A stretch of DNA of 64,000 bases from Chimonanthus salicifolius (lineage: Eukaryota; Streptophyta; Magnoliopsida; Laurales; Calycanthaceae). The first letter of the stretch is position 1. Each line of letters begins with the position of its first letter. The stretch spans positions 20,837,828 through 20,901,827 of the forward strand of contig CM023540.1 of NCBI GenBank assembly GCA_013350335.1, given 5' to 3'. A program made the translations under genes and the position numbers. Of the stretch, positions 34,147 to 46,240 are shown piece after piece. A model generated the notes under the pieces. That model did not search any database, was not told the origin of the DNA, and saw only the letters and a list, made by a program, of their open reading frames with translations.

Positions 34147-34489
34147 TAGGGTTGAAATTCGGATCAGGTCGGATTGAGTTTTAATAAATCCAATTCAACT
34201 CATGTCGAAATTTATTGAACCCAATCTGACATGAATGGTTAATCCGAATTACTCAGCTCAATCCGATCCAAATTTTTGACCCGAGACAACCTGAGTGTTG
34301 TTTTATAACTTGGTGCAATCAGATCGAGTTGAGTCAGATTGATTTTAAATTTTTCAACCAACCAAACCTGAATTTCATATGAGTTTATATATTCTGAACC
34401 CAACCCACCCAAAATATATAAATATATAAATATATAACTCAAACCCGCTGATTTCTCAGGCCACACAGGTCAGGTTAGTTTGACCCCTA
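34147..34489. mobile_element. hAT-type MITE, family C, upstream of the WOX1 gene
   Basis: TSD CACAGTAT (34139-34146) / CACAGTCT (34490-34497), 7 of 8 matching. Termini: TAGGGTTGAAATTCGG and reverse complement TAGGGGTCAAACTAACC. The right end lies 163 bp upstream of the WOX1-type ATG and 46 bp upstream of its TATA-like box. Confidence 0.85.
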
Positions 34490-34535
34490 CACAGTCTTTT
34501 GATTTGTAGAAAAGTAACATGGATGTTTGTTCCTC

Positions 34536-34543
34536 TATTTAAA
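34536..34543 (+). promoter_or_regulatory. TATA-like box of the WOX1-type gene
   Basis: TATTTAAA about 110 bp upstream of the ATG, followed by a CT-rich stretch and a (GA)-rich leader at 34616-34645. Position and context fit a core promoter; the transcription start is not known. Confidence 0.5.
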
Positions 34544-34652
34544 CTTACCCATTTCCTTCCCTATCTCCCTCATTTGTTTCAGTCTCACTTCTACTTTTCT
34601 ACTCACAAACATTCCCCAGAGAAAGAGAGAGAGATAGAGAGAGATTTTGATT

Positions 34653-35633
34653 ATGGGTTCTAGCAATAATAGTGGAATAAACACGTCAGAATCATTTAAT
34701 GGTAGGAAGCTTCGCCCTCTTATTCCGAGGCCTAGTTCTAGCACCACTGCAACCTCTAGTACTGCAACATCATCTTCATGCTCTACTCGTACTCATGGCA
34801 GCGATTTCTTCGCCTTTCATGATCATTTGGGTATGTAGATTTTATCTATTTCTACTCACATTCCTAATGGGTGAAGTGATTTTGATTTTGATTGATAAAA
34901 TAAATCCCACTTGATTAGAGAATAAGTGCAAACAAAATTTGTTGCACCACAGGTGGACTGGAACAAGGCAAGCGCCAGCTGACCGCACACCCGGTGAGTT
35001 GCCGCTGGAATCCCACGCCGGAACAGCTACGGGTGCTCGAGGATTTGTACCAGCGTGGGACTCACACACCTACTGCCGAGCAAATCCGGCACATAACCGC
35101 ACAGCTTCGCCGGTTCGGTAAGATTGAAGGGAAGAATGTCTTCTACTGGTTTCAGAATCACAAGGCGAGGGAGCGGCAGAAGCGCCGCCGTCAAACTCAG
35201 GAGGCCACCAATATGGGTGACTGCAATTTGGAAATTTTGGATAGGAAAGATTCAGGTACTTCCAAATTGTTTGCTGGATAATTGAACTGTTAGTCCCACA
35301 ATTTCTAGTCCATAGCCCCCCCCCCCAAGATCTTCTCAAACTGTTGATTTTTTTAACCATGGAACGTTCATTTGTCGGTAAAGCAATTAGTGTTCAATTT
35401 CACCTAAATATCATCAATGAGTTAAGGCCTAATCTGCTGTCACTTAAATTTGATTATCAACTACTTCATCTAAGTTTATGAAGTATAAATACAAGAATCT
35501 GAGCCATTCATCAGGTGGGCCCTACTATATAAGTAATTTCAAAATCCAAATGGACAATGGATAAAGGTCCAGTTACTGCACTATCCACTCTGCTGATTGA
35601 GGAAAAAGAGTTCATTCCATATTTGAGACTCCT

Positions 35634-35674
<41 letters not shown>

Positions 35675-38268
35675 CATTGTTTGTGTATTTTGTAACATAA
35701 CAAAATAATAAAATCTCTCTCTTTCTCCAATGGTTTTTCCCTTAGGAGTTTTCCACTTAAATCTATCTCCTTATTGTGATTGTTTTTTAAGTTTATTATC
35801 TTCTACAGTATGGCCCACTAGATGAAAAATCAGGAACATTGAGATGACAAACAGAATTCTAACCCTTTCTTCTACTCATCGTCATCATCATCATATCATT
35901 GAGAAAATGTTGAGTATCCAAATTGGTTGGATGAAATACTGTACCCTAATGTGGTACTGTTCATTGATAGTGCCATGAAGCCATTATAAGTTTGAAGTTT
36001 GGCTAGGACTACTGGCAATTGGCTGTCAAAGGGTACAATGAAATGGGCCACTCATTGTTGTTATTGTTGTTGTTACTTCTGTGTGGATGCAGGCTCAAGC
36101 AGGACTGGTTTTCAAATGGAAGCATGCAAGAACTGGTTACCTCCTACAACCTGCAGTATTCTTGCAGAGGTCTATACTTCTTTCTCTGTCTTTTAGCTCT
36201 CTCTCTCTCTAGCTCTTCTCTCTCCCCCTCTGGTTTGTGCTTGCAATTGAAGCTAGTCTTGCACAAACAAAGAACTCTAATAGGTGATTCACCTACTGTA
36301 GGGGAATGCATGCAGGTCAATTCAATTTCAAATCATGGACTGTATTGTGGAAAGGGATAGGACTGTAGGGAAAGGAAATACATGTATGTCACTTCAGACC
36401 TAGTGTAATTCTGCCTACTTAATTTAGACCCATGACCAGTTCAGCCTTTCATTCCAAGAGTAGCATTGAATGGATTGTCACCAAAATCCATTCAGGATTG
36501 TCATTTTTCTCATGCAGTCCACAGCCAGAATGCTTTGGATTGTCTTGATTGAATAAGTGCGTTACCAAGCACACAGGATGAGTTGTACACCACCTCTTTC
36601 TTTGCTACAGGATGGGTGTAGCTCAGTTGATTAACTCCTATTTTAGGAAGTGGGAGGTTACGGGTTCGAGCTCTCATAGCCTAACATTGGTGTGCCTTAG
36701 GGGTAAAGGTCCACCCGTAGAGATTTTACGCTCGCTATTCTACAATTTCTCACGTAAATTAAAAAAAAAAAAAAGTAGCTCTAACAAGTTAAAAAAGACC
36801 TCCCAACAAGTTAAAGGATAGAGCTTTTCTTTATATGATGCTTTGTGGCACTTTACACGGCGTTCACTATCGGTATTTTAAAATACGATGCATGGCATTT
36901 ATAAAGTTTTTTTGTCTCTTCATATAAAAGTGGAACTTCCATATTACCTAAATGAACAAAAGTCAGCTTTATCGCAAGTTTATAATCTAATGTTTTCGCA
37001 TCAACCGTCGAAATTAAAACTATTTTTTCTCTTCACAATTGATTTCAAAACTTATAGTAGAATTCTAAGAAAGCTACTATGACATAATAATATTTTTTAA
37101 GTAGAATTTATTCTCACTCAAATTAAATGATATAGGAGTTTTTGTCACTTCACACTCGTCCTCATGTGCAACTGCACTATGTGGCTGCACGTGGAAACTT
37201 CAGACCTGCATTCACGCAAAAGTTGCTTTGATATCATGAAGAAAACCAAGTTAATATTCTTGAAGTAAAACTCCTCTTAGTGGCTAACTTTTTAGAGTGA
37301 GTTTTAAGAATATTATCATGTTATAGTTTTCTAACATAATATCAGAAGATGTTCTACGTACAACCATTATATGAAAGGGAAGATGTAAAGTTGACAAAAG
37401 TCTTACAACACCTAGAATGAAAAACCCAAACAAAATAGCTTTTAAAAAATCCTTTAAATTTTAAAGTTGCAAGACTAGAATGATCTCAGCCCCCATTTTG
37501 TCCCATGAAGTTCAACGTACATGCCTTTAAAATTGATAATAGTCTAAATCAATGGCAATCATTTTAAACTATTAAAATAAACTTTTGCTTTTAAGAATAA
37601 TAGATTGAATGACTACTAGTTATCCATATGAGTCCAAAAATGATTACAAAGCAGAAGTTATATGCATGCCAAAGTGTCTCCCTAGGAACCAAGGGTCAAG
37701 CAGTCGTAAAGTTTGTCTAAGAATCTGAAAAGCATGGAAGCAAAGAGGGAGGCTGATGGCAGCAAGAGAAAACACTAGAATGCGTGTTGGGATTACAACA
37801 AGAGACTTTAAAGCTGCAATCTTTCCTTTCTGTCGGGCTAGTAATAAGATGTGCCGGTTTTGGACCTTGTTTTCTTCTTTTCTTTAGCAGGAATCTGCTT
37901 CCATGTCTAGAAGAAGGGACGAATGGCTTCATCACAACCCAGAATTACAGCACCATAGCTCTCAAGAAATGCTTGCTTCATGGCACATGAGCAATCTATC
38001 TACCTCTCCTTACTTCATAAACGCCAACAATATCAGCAACGGTAACCCTTCAATAGCAGCAGCAGTCACTACCGTGTTGTCTAAGCAGAAGTTCATAATC
38101 AATGAAAATATCGATGTCGGCGACGACCGCGACGAATGCAGACGACTGCAAACGCTGGATCTCTTCCCAGTCTGCAGCAATGGAAGCATCCTTGACGAAA
38201 AATCGCAGGCGGCGGGTACTCCAACAGCGATGAATGTGGCTCCCTACCACTTTTTTCACTTCCTTTAA
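34653..38268 (+). CDS. WOX1: WUSCHEL-related homeobox protein, WOX1/STENOFOLIA type
   Basis: Four exons: 34653-34830, 34953-35255, 36093-36169 and 37891-38268, coding for 311 residues (936 nt, frame kept at every GT-AG junction). The N-terminal block [13 protein letters not shown] and the RTHGSDFF motif are features I recognise from the WOX1/STF/MAEWEST group. Exon 2 carries the homeodomain, from [15 protein letters not shown] through [19 protein letters not shown] and the basic tail QKRRRQ. Exon 3 supplies [15 protein letters not shown] and CSILAE. Exon 4 has the WUS box TLDLFP and ends with [12 protein letters not shown], resembling the C-terminal STF box. These factors are mainly transcriptional repressors promoting leaf-blade outgrowth; that role is inferred from family. 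Intron 2 holds a (TA)n tract and intron 3 a SINE. The final acceptor is a TAGCAG tandem site that could add one Gln. Confidence 0.92.
35636..35672. repeat. (TA)n microsatellite in WOX1 intron 2
   Basis: Uninterrupted alternating TA of about 36 nt. Confidence 0.95.
36612..36775 (+). mobile_element. tRNA-derived SINE in WOX1 intron 3
   Basis: Begins GGATGGGTGTAGCTCAGTTG (A box) and has GGTTACGGGTTCGAGCTC (B box) about 45 bp on, then a non-tRNA body and an A14 tail near 36760-36773. The tRNA-like part cannot fold into a full cloverleaf with an acceptor stem, so it is a SINE and not a tRNA gene. No clear TSD. Confidence 0.75.
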
Positions 38269-39984
38269 GCTACCAAATGAAATGGAATGAGGAGAACTGT
38301 TGGTTTTATGGCTACAAGTGTAGAATGAAATTGTGGTGTCTCTTTTATGAATGATGGTTGTGTTATGTTGAGAATGGAATTGTTATTATTAATTTATTAT
38401 GTGGAAGAAAAATAATATAATAGTTGAAAAAAATGAATGGATAATATTGGAGATCACCAACACTAAGCATTTCTTTCAAATTACTAATCAGGAGTGTGAT
38501 AATACTTTCAATATCTCAGAAATCCCATTTGCCCTCATATTTAAAATATTAATTTAGACTACTTATTTTTTATGCAATAGGATAACTTTTTTATAACCAA
38601 AGTGTCCACTGTTTCATTCAATTAATCTTTTGAAGATGTGTAAACTTCTTAATCTATACACATTGGGTAAATTTACGGGTGTGAAATGAGACGGGTTCTT
38701 AGCCTCCACTCAAACCCCTTGGGTTCTTTATATGTGGTATTCTTTGATTGGTTGCCTCAGAATTTTTGTGGTACAATGTACCAAAACATTCTGGTTCATA
38801 CATGATGAACCACTGTTAAATAATTGGAGAATCTCTTTGTTAATAATGTCACATGTATACCAATAGTCATACAATTCAAATTTTTTGACAATCTAATCTT
38901 AAAGCTATAAAATGAACGATTACAAGATAAGTAAATGGTTTTAACAATGTTTTTTCCATTCAATCTCAGATAATTATAATATTTAACTCACTTCTGAAAT
39001 ATAGTTGGGTTAGAGATAATCTCCTTCATCCAGTAAAGGCAAGGCAAGGTATCTTAAAATAATAATATTATGTAAGAATGAGTACAACTGGTTTAGATCT
39101 TAGCCTCACATACATCAATTTAATTTAAAATTCATATGTAGGTTGATTCATTGACTGAGCAGTGGATGAGCATGGGATATAGATAGGGTTTGGTCATGAG
39201 TCAAATAATATACTATAGATACTATGTTTAATTTGGTTGGACCATCAACTGGATTTCTAGTCGTAGATTGGTTCATAAATTTGGTTAAGTTGGCCAGGAG
39301 ACAAGGGTTGAATTGGTTGAGACAAGGGTTGAATTGGTTAAGTCATGGATTGGATAGTGGATCGAGTTAATTGGATCATGGAATAGGTCATGGTCCTGGA
39401 TCAGGTCATGGGTGGTGTTTGGGTTGGACCGGGTTGAGTCATGGTTAATTCATGGCTTAGATCATATATCTTGAAAATCTGTGAGCCATGGAAATTACTT
39501 TTTCTACCCCTGTCCCTAAGAATACATTTTCCACACCTATTATGAAAGATGACCAAGTCGCAAACAATGGAAATCAATTTCAAGGAGAAAATCATTTTCT
39601 ATTTCCACAAAAATGTTGTGGATAAATATTCTCTAACATCCTTTATATTTCTACGCAGATTAGTTTGCAATTTGTTGTCATGGTGTATTTTAATGGATAT
39701 AAAGTGATATTCTTTGAAGAACATACTACATCCAAAAAAGTGTAAAACTTTTGATTATTGAACATAGAGGAAATAAAATGAAATGAAATTTATTGGATTA
39801 GAACAACTTCCATTTAATAAATATGATTTTATTTACTCTAGTTAAAAAAACAACAAAAGGAAGAGTGAGTTTGAAGGATAGAGGATAGATCTGATGGGAA
39901 AGCAAGAAAACTTGGGTTTCATATCTTGTTTGGAATCAACTAGATCATTAGTCACCACACGTGATTTAATCAACAAGGATAGAA
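38269..39984. other. 3' flank of the WOX1 gene and intergenic DNA
   Basis: 38625-38720 may be a decayed minus-strand SINE of family 1 (GATGTGTAAACTTCTTAATC). 39130-39470 is rich in GGTTGAATTGGTT / GGATCATGG words, with a short tandem copy of GACAAGGGTTGAATTGGTT near 39300-39340. No gene seen. Confidence 0.45.
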
Positions 39985-40110
39985 TACTGAATCTCGAGTA
40001 AAATTAAGGGGAGTGACCCTTATATATTGAGAGTAAGACTTGAACCCATAATCTCCCACAGTTTATTAGAGTTTTTTACCGTTAAGCCAACTCTTACGAG
40101 TTGCAACGCT
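39985..40110 (-). mobile_element. tRNA-derived SINE, family 1 (minus)
   Basis: On the minus strand: GCAACTCGTAAGAGTTGGCT and TTAACGGTAAA (A-box region), then GATTATGGGTTCAAGTCTTA (B box), then AAGGGTCACTCCCCTT. This is the clearest copy of the family in the window. Confidence 0.65.
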
Positions 40111-40963
40111 TAACAATTATTTTTAGATACTTCACTTGCACTTTTGTATGAAATATGGAGAAAGTCTGCTTCTCAAAATTCATACCCAAGTTGGTACTTT
40201 AGTCCAGATGGTGTAATGAAATTATTTTGTCTCTTCTTTTATCACGATAAATTATAAAATAAAAATAAAAATATTATTAATTTATTATATAATAGAAAAA
40301 AAATACTGATCCTTATGATATTATCCTAGAGTCTTAACACAGTCCAGAGAATGAACCGGTGTTCACAAGGAATCTATTATCAAAGCAGTCCTTTCACATT
40401 CATGCTAGGGATATACAAAATTATTTCATTACAACTCAGTAACTCAACCATCGTTTAACTTACTCTTGTAACCTCAATCTAATTTTAATTTAAATATTTA
40501 ATTTGAATCAAATAAAGTTAAACTATGATTTAACTCGTATATTGTAATGGTTAGGCCTATTTTACTCAAATAATTTCATGATAAACCCTTACATAACTAC
40601 TTTAGTCAATTGAATAATACCAATTAAGAAGATTAGCCTTTTTTATGTATCTAAAGTTAAGTAGAAATATACTTATACACAATTTAGATGGGCCAGTTAC
40701 TGAAGGGTCAATCTAGGCTGGCATAAATTAAATTCAAACTAAATTTCTTTTACTAAATTACAACTCATTCATTTAAAAGAGAGAGAACACTTTTATAATA
40801 GTCTAATCATCAATTATTCTTTGCATAGGATGAAACTTTACGCTCTATGGTGCAGAAAGCACACAAGCATTTCCGTTTAGGCATCTAAATTACACGTCTA
40901 ATCAAATAACTAATCATGCAAAATGATGTTAGTTACTAAACAAATCAAAATACACGTTGAAAC
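40111..40963. other. AT-rich intergenic stretch
   Basis: Nothing recognised. Confidence 0.5.
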
Positions 40964-41349
40964 TAAGGCTGAAATTTGGCTTAGTGGGACTGGGTTTTAA
41001 TAAACCTAATCCAACCCATGTCAAAACATATTGAATCTGACATTACTTGAGTCAAGTCAAATGTTTGATTCGAATTATTCAACCTGACCTGAGTCAAATA
41101 TCTGGCCCAACTCAATCCGAGTCTTAGCCCGATCCAAGTTTCAACCTTAATCATTACTGTTTTATAATTTTGTTACGTCAAATCGAGCCAGATTGATTAT
41201 AAATTTCTCAACCTAATTCGACCTGAATTCCATGCGATCTTTTTTCAATCCGACCAGACCTAAAATATACAAATATATAATTTAAACCCATTGATTTGTC
41301 CAATCGAGCCTTACCATTCGAGTTAAAACTCGACCAAGTTTGACACCTA
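40964..41349. mobile_element. hAT-type MITE, family C, diverged copy
   Basis: Termini TAAGGCTGAAATTTGG and reverse complement TTAGGTGTCAAACTTGG. The interior words (TTTTAATAAACCTAATCC, GTTTTATAATTTTGTTACG) follow the order of 34147-34489. The TSD is no longer recognisable. Confidence 0.65.
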
Positions 41350-42181
41350 ATTTAAGCTCTTTTTTTTTTCTCAATTATATTTGAAGGAATGGATTGGAGG
41401 GAGAAATTTCCACCGCTACCCCTGATTCCTGAATCATCGGCACCTGACCAGTTGTCAATCAAGATTGTAGAGTAAATAAAGTAGGCATGATTGTGCAGGG
41501 AAGTTGGTGCGTGTTTGTTGAATATCCAACACTTGAGTGGAGATGCGTGGGTTGTGAGGCCTTTTCTCCACCGGTCACCGGCAAAGTATGCTTTTGTTGT
41601 GGGCCGTACTTTTACAGCCGAGGGGTGGGCCACGGCCGATCTGCAGCCCCACGCGTGACGCCTCCCCCTTCGGAGGCCACGCATGAAATTCCATCAGAAA
41701 TGTCTTCTACTTGCTTCTACATTGGTTACGTCATGGCTACCTCTTTGTCGCATGCAAATCAGCAAATGCAACGCAAGAAGATAAAAAAGTTGGGAAAAGG
41801 GAGAAGAAATGAAAGGAAGAGAGATGGAGAATTCAACGCTGGCCTGACAAACAGCACAGAAAAACGAGAGGCAAAAGGAGGAGAGTCTTCTTCCCAAACA
41901 GAATGCTGTCCTTTGCTCCGACTCTTTTCTATAAAAGAGCTTTCATTGCAGCTCGGCTCAGAGCCCACGTCGAATCACGTGCATAACACGCACACGATCT
42001 CTCTCAGCCATACATCTGGACGACTATAATCTTATAAGATGGATGGATGGATGGTCCTGATTGGGCAATCTGTACAAGAATTTTGTTCGAGTAAAACTCA
42101 ATTTTCTCACAATGTCACAAATGGATCGATTTAATTTTATATAATAAAGGAATCTTCAATCACATCAAAGGTAAATTTTTA
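41350..42181. other. Intergenic stretch with an orphan TATA-like box
   Basis: TCTATAAAAG at about 41928 followed by ACGTG-containing words looks promoter-like, but no gene follows: a LINE insertion begins at 42205. The 180-codon plus-strand frame at 41487-42029 lacks any domain and is not accepted. Confidence 0.4.
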
Positions 42182-42204
42182 TGAATGTCATAAAAGGAAT
42201 TCTT

Positions 42205-42522
42205 TTTTTTTTTGAGCAATCATAAAAATTCATTAAGGGAGGGGGAGAAAGTACATGAAAAGGCCTAAAAGGAATTAGACCGAAAAAAGAAAAAGAAACA
42301 TGGTGAGAAAATAAGACAGAGAAAATCTCAAATAAGAAAAACTCCCTTCCAGTGGTTGTCGACTCCAAGCTTGGCGAAAAAATCTGCCACGCCATTAGCT
42401 GATCTCCCAATTTTGACAAAGGAGACACCCATCCCACTTGCCTAGTCTCTTACCTCCCTAACCACATTGGTCAATCTCCAAGGTGGGCGTTTTGCACCTG
42501 AAGCCCATTTAAGAGCATTCGC
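42205..42522 (-). mobile_element. 5'-truncated L1 LINE with RNase H remnant (minus)
   Basis: Perfect 23-bp TSD (42182-42204 and 42523-42545, starting TGAATGTCATAAAAGG). A T-run at the left edge is the poly(A) tail of a minus-strand insertion. Minus-strand translation gives WRLTNVVREVRD and SANGVADFFAKLGVDNHWKG, typical of the RNase H domain at the end of plant L1 ORF2, interrupted by a stop. Severe 5' truncation and the target duplication are normal for this class. Confidence 0.88.
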
Positions 42523-42545
42523 TGAATGTCATAAAAGGAATTCTT

Positions 42546-44764
42546 ACACTCAAGCAAAATTGAAAATCTCGAAAACCTCTTACGATTGTTAAACAGAAAT
42601 TCAATAGAAATTTGAAAATCAACAAGAAAAGAAAATATTGCATTCCCATCACTTCATGTTGCAAGGATTTTATGGATTCCATCCACTTTAGGTGCTTGAC
42701 AATATAAATGTAATAAAAATTAGAAGCATTTTTATTTTTTACTAATGAAAATATTAAAAATATCAATCATGAGGTGAAACGGATGTTTACAGATTCGGAA
42801 TTAAATACATACTTATTACTGGCACATTGGCTGGAGACCTTCACTCGGATGGTAAAAAAAATTTCCTCAACCAGTAGGAAAAGGAAAAGCTAGGCCTCAA
42901 TGCCAAGATATGGTAGTAAAGGTTTATTAGTATGTAGATTTTCTTTTCTTTTTTTGGCTGATTCTTTTGAAATTTCATTGCTCGTGTTCATAAAATTATA
43001 AAAAAAAAAACCCTCTTTAATAGAAGAAATTCATGTATTTAATCAAATTACTATTTAGTGAGAAAAATTTATTGAAAGAAAAAAAAATTAAAAAAAAAGG
43101 ATAATGAAAGTAAAAGACCACAGATAAAGAAACATGATTCTCCACTTGTTTCAAAGAAAATGACTGCTCCCAACGAAGGAGAGCTAAATGCTGCGGATAG
43201 AGGTAATGGGGGTAACCCCTTATTATCCTGTTTGGGTAAAAAATAACTTTTTACTCTCTTTTCTTCTACTTTTGAAAATAGTTACTAAGCAAGGTATTCA
43301 TGAGGCAATCCCGTCAAAGATAATTCTGAGTAGTTCCTGTAAAATTTATCTTTCATCCAAACGCAATCAAAATTTCTAAATCTTCTATTTATTTCTTAGC
43401 ATTGCTCATACTTCACAGTTAATTACCTCAAGTTTCCTTTTAATTTTGTCAAATATGCATTGACAACATGAAGAAGGGTTTGAAAATTTTAATTTTTTAG
43501 TCATAATTTTTAAATCCTCATCCATCAAAGAATTTAATTTCTCTTTTAGCTTTTTCGATTAAATAAAAAACTGACAAAAAAATCTCTAAATTTCACTTCG
43601 ATAATGTGCCAAAATCAAGTAAAAGATAAGAAGAAGGATAGCTCTCTTTGACTTTGAGACTGGTGTTATCTTTGTCTTTTTTTAACTGACTGTCCGTACG
43701 GTAATTGAATGGGTGGGACTGTCCACTCTTTTTTACTTTTGAAGTTTTTAGAGCCCTCAATGCCATACAGGTGGGGGCCAACACCTTCACTGATTAACAG
43801 TGATGAACAGTGTTAAAAAGAGCAAGCATGGGGTTGTACCCTTGTAGATGGGAGAGTAGGGTTCCACAATTTCTATTTACTTTTTAAAAAAATTCTGTGT
43901 AAGGGTTTTCTTTTTTATTTTATTCAAACTTTTATTAAAAAGTGCTTGTAAATGTTGCTCTGAAACTTTTTTTTTTTTTCTCAAATAGATAATGGTTGTG
44001 TGAGTTCTTGATGATTTTAATTTATAAAAGTCATATTTTATTGTCATGGTTTACTAATTATACCAAAATCTTTAGTGTTTTTCTCCTCTCCAAGTCTTTC
44101 TATTTTTAAGACTAAGTTTGATAGAATCAAGTAGGATTTTACTGAGGTCGACTAACTTCGTAAAGCTCATGATTGTCTTTCTCTAGTTTGAGTATTTATG
44201 GTAGATATTGAGATTTATTAAAGATTTGGGACAAAGGGTCTTATTTTATATACTTTTAGGATAAAAAGTCCTTCCGTGAAGTGTGGTTGAAAAGACCCAA
44301 GTAAAGAGTGAGCGGGTTTCAATTTAGCCAATGGCACAAAATCGACAACAAGTCTATAGTCAAACATCATGATCAATCAAAGAATCTTCCATCATCTTCA
44401 AAATGTTTTTATGGTGACAATCTCAATCATCTAGTCTCAAAACAATAAAGACAAACCTTCATCTGAACTACGATACAATCTTAAAAGAGTAGATCCAAAT
44501 GAAACAAACATCATCACATCCATAAAAAAGACCCCAACACAAGTGATAGGCCATATCAAGAAGATGGCCAAAGTCATGCATCTTCTCTCTCTAAAAAGCC
44601 CCTGGTCTAAGGTGGGATCAAATGCAAGGAGGCTTATCAATAAACTTGAATTAATCTTTTGGCAAAACTGGATTGCAACTTGCATTAAGAAGTTGTGGCT
44701 CTCAACTGTGTACATTTAACCTGAGCATATAGACATTTTTTTATGATTACTTGTTCATATCTCT
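42546..44764. other. AT-rich intergenic stretch
   Basis: 43195-43370 resembles 31976-32215 (shared ACTTTTTACTCTCTTTTCTT-like and CCTGTAAAATTTATC words), probably a MITE without visible TSD. No gene recognised. Confidence 0.45.
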
Positions 44765-45530
44765 TGAAATACCTGATTAATCTTTGGGGCGTATGCAAGT
44801 CTCCCTACCCAGACACGGATAACTTTACAAAGAGTAGTTTTTTGAGATAGAGTGAGATTCAAATTCAAAACTTCTACTTCCTGAGACGGGTTTCTGACCA
44901 TGTAACGATCCGACCCGAACACAGGGCTTAGGGCATGACTCAATGTGATATTGTCCGCTTTGGGCTTCGCACACAGCTTCGAACTTGCACGGTTTTGTTC
45001 TTGGGTTCGGGCCCACATGACCCAGTCCCAAAAGGCCTCACACTTGGTCAAGAGGGGCTGGCTTCACATAAGCCCTCCTCTCATTTCCTTCCAAACCGAT
45101 GTGGGACTTCGCACATCAGTTTGGAACAAAGTTTCACAATCACACCCCCTAAAGCCTCGAGCCACTCCCGGCTCGACCCGATCCAGCTCAACAACTCCAG
45201 GGAAGGATGAAAGGCCCACACAGTCCGAGTTTTGAACTCGGCTCTGATACCAAATTTGTAACGACCCGACACGAACACAGGACTTACGGCATGACTCAGT
45301 ATGATATTGTCCGCTTTGGACCTCGCACACAGTTCGAACTCGTAAGGTTTTGTTCTTGGGCACGGGTTCACATGACCTAATCCAAAAGGCCTCACACTTG
45401 GTCAAGAAAGGCTGGCTTCACATAAGCCCTCCTCTCATTTCCTTCCAAACCAATATGGGACTTTCCATCATCAGTTTGGAATAGGGTTTCACAGACCATC
45501 ACTTCAACCCTTTTGAGTTAAGTACGTAAA
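44765..45530 (-). mobile_element. SINE family 1 (minus), interrupted by a TRIM
   Basis: 44765-44900 and 45499-45530 are the two halves of one minus-strand SINE: ACTCAAAAGGGTTGAAGTGA (right piece) carries the A-box side and TTTTGAATTTGAATCTCAC (left piece) the B-box side. The TRIM 44901-45493 lies exactly between them. Confidence 0.6.
44901..45493 (-). mobile_element. TRIM (terminal-repeat retrotransposon in miniature)
   Basis: LTRs of 238 bp (44901-45138) and 237 bp (45257-45493) begin TGTAACGA(T/C)CCGAC and end GGTTTCACA / AGTTTCACA. A perfect 5-bp TSD GACCA lies at 44896-44900 and 45494-45498. On the minus strand the primer binding site TGGTATCAGAGC sits just inside the right LTR, and AGGGGG near 45142 can serve as polypurine tract. 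The interior is about 118 bp and non-coding. Diverged LTRs mean an old insertion. Confidence 0.92.
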
Positions 45531-45828
45531 CAACTTGTTAACCAAAGCCCACTCATGTCCCACTTCCTTGACCACGTTCCTTTTCTTCATCAACACTAGT
45601 CTCATGCACTGAAAATGGTACTAATGCCTTAACCATTTACATGGTTACCTCACTGGAAAATAAACGTACATTTTTTCAAACAATGGGTTTTTATATTTTA
45701 TTTTAATGAATGATCAAGCGGACATTTCCTACTTTACTCTCATTTACTTTTGCTTTATGTACTCTTTTCGTCATGGTCTCTGGCAGCAGAAAATCCTCCT
45801 ATTATGAATAATAATAGTAGTAATAATA

Positions 45829-46020
45829 CTTCTTTCGTCCTATTTTAGTTGTTTCATTCAAAATATTTATATTTTTTAAGAAACTTTCTATATAAGACTA
45901 GCATTCCATGTGATCTCATCCATTTTCAACACTACTTTATACTATTACAATATAAATGAAACAACTATTTTAGAACAATTTCAAAATCTATATAGGACAA
46001 CTAATTTGGGACAGAGGGAG
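45829..46020. mobile_element. Stowaway MITE (Tc1/mariner type)
   Basis: Right terminus reverse complement CTCCCTCTGTCCCAAATTAG, left CTTCTTTCGTCCTATTTTAG, flanked by TA dinucleotides (45827-45828, 46021-46022). The CTCCCTCCGTCCC-type end is the hallmark of plant Stowaway elements. 192 bp, non-coding. Confidence 0.92.
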
Positions 46021-46240
46021 TAATAAATTATCCATTGCTTTCTCATGTGAATTTTTAAAAGCAACCCTGTCTTCCCTTAACACTATTATCTCAGCATATT
46101 TTATAATTAAAATCTTCAATTTATATTAAATCCATTTTAAGTTTAAAATTTTGGCTATTACAATATGTACCAATTAAAACATATTGAGCCATTGAGGTTC
46201 ATATCGGTATTATATTGGTCAATGCACCTTATGTTTTACT

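Noticed and set aside
35070..35360. 96-codon minus-strand frame over the WOX1 homeobox exon
   Set aside because: Antisense shadow of exon 2.
36612..36690. tRNA-like sequence with A and B boxes
   Set aside because: No acceptor stem or full cloverleaf, extra non-tRNA body and A-tail: a SINE, not a tRNA gene.
41487..42029. 180-codon plus-strand open frame
   Set aside because: No domain or signal, erratic composition, no plausible homology; ends next to a LINE insertion.
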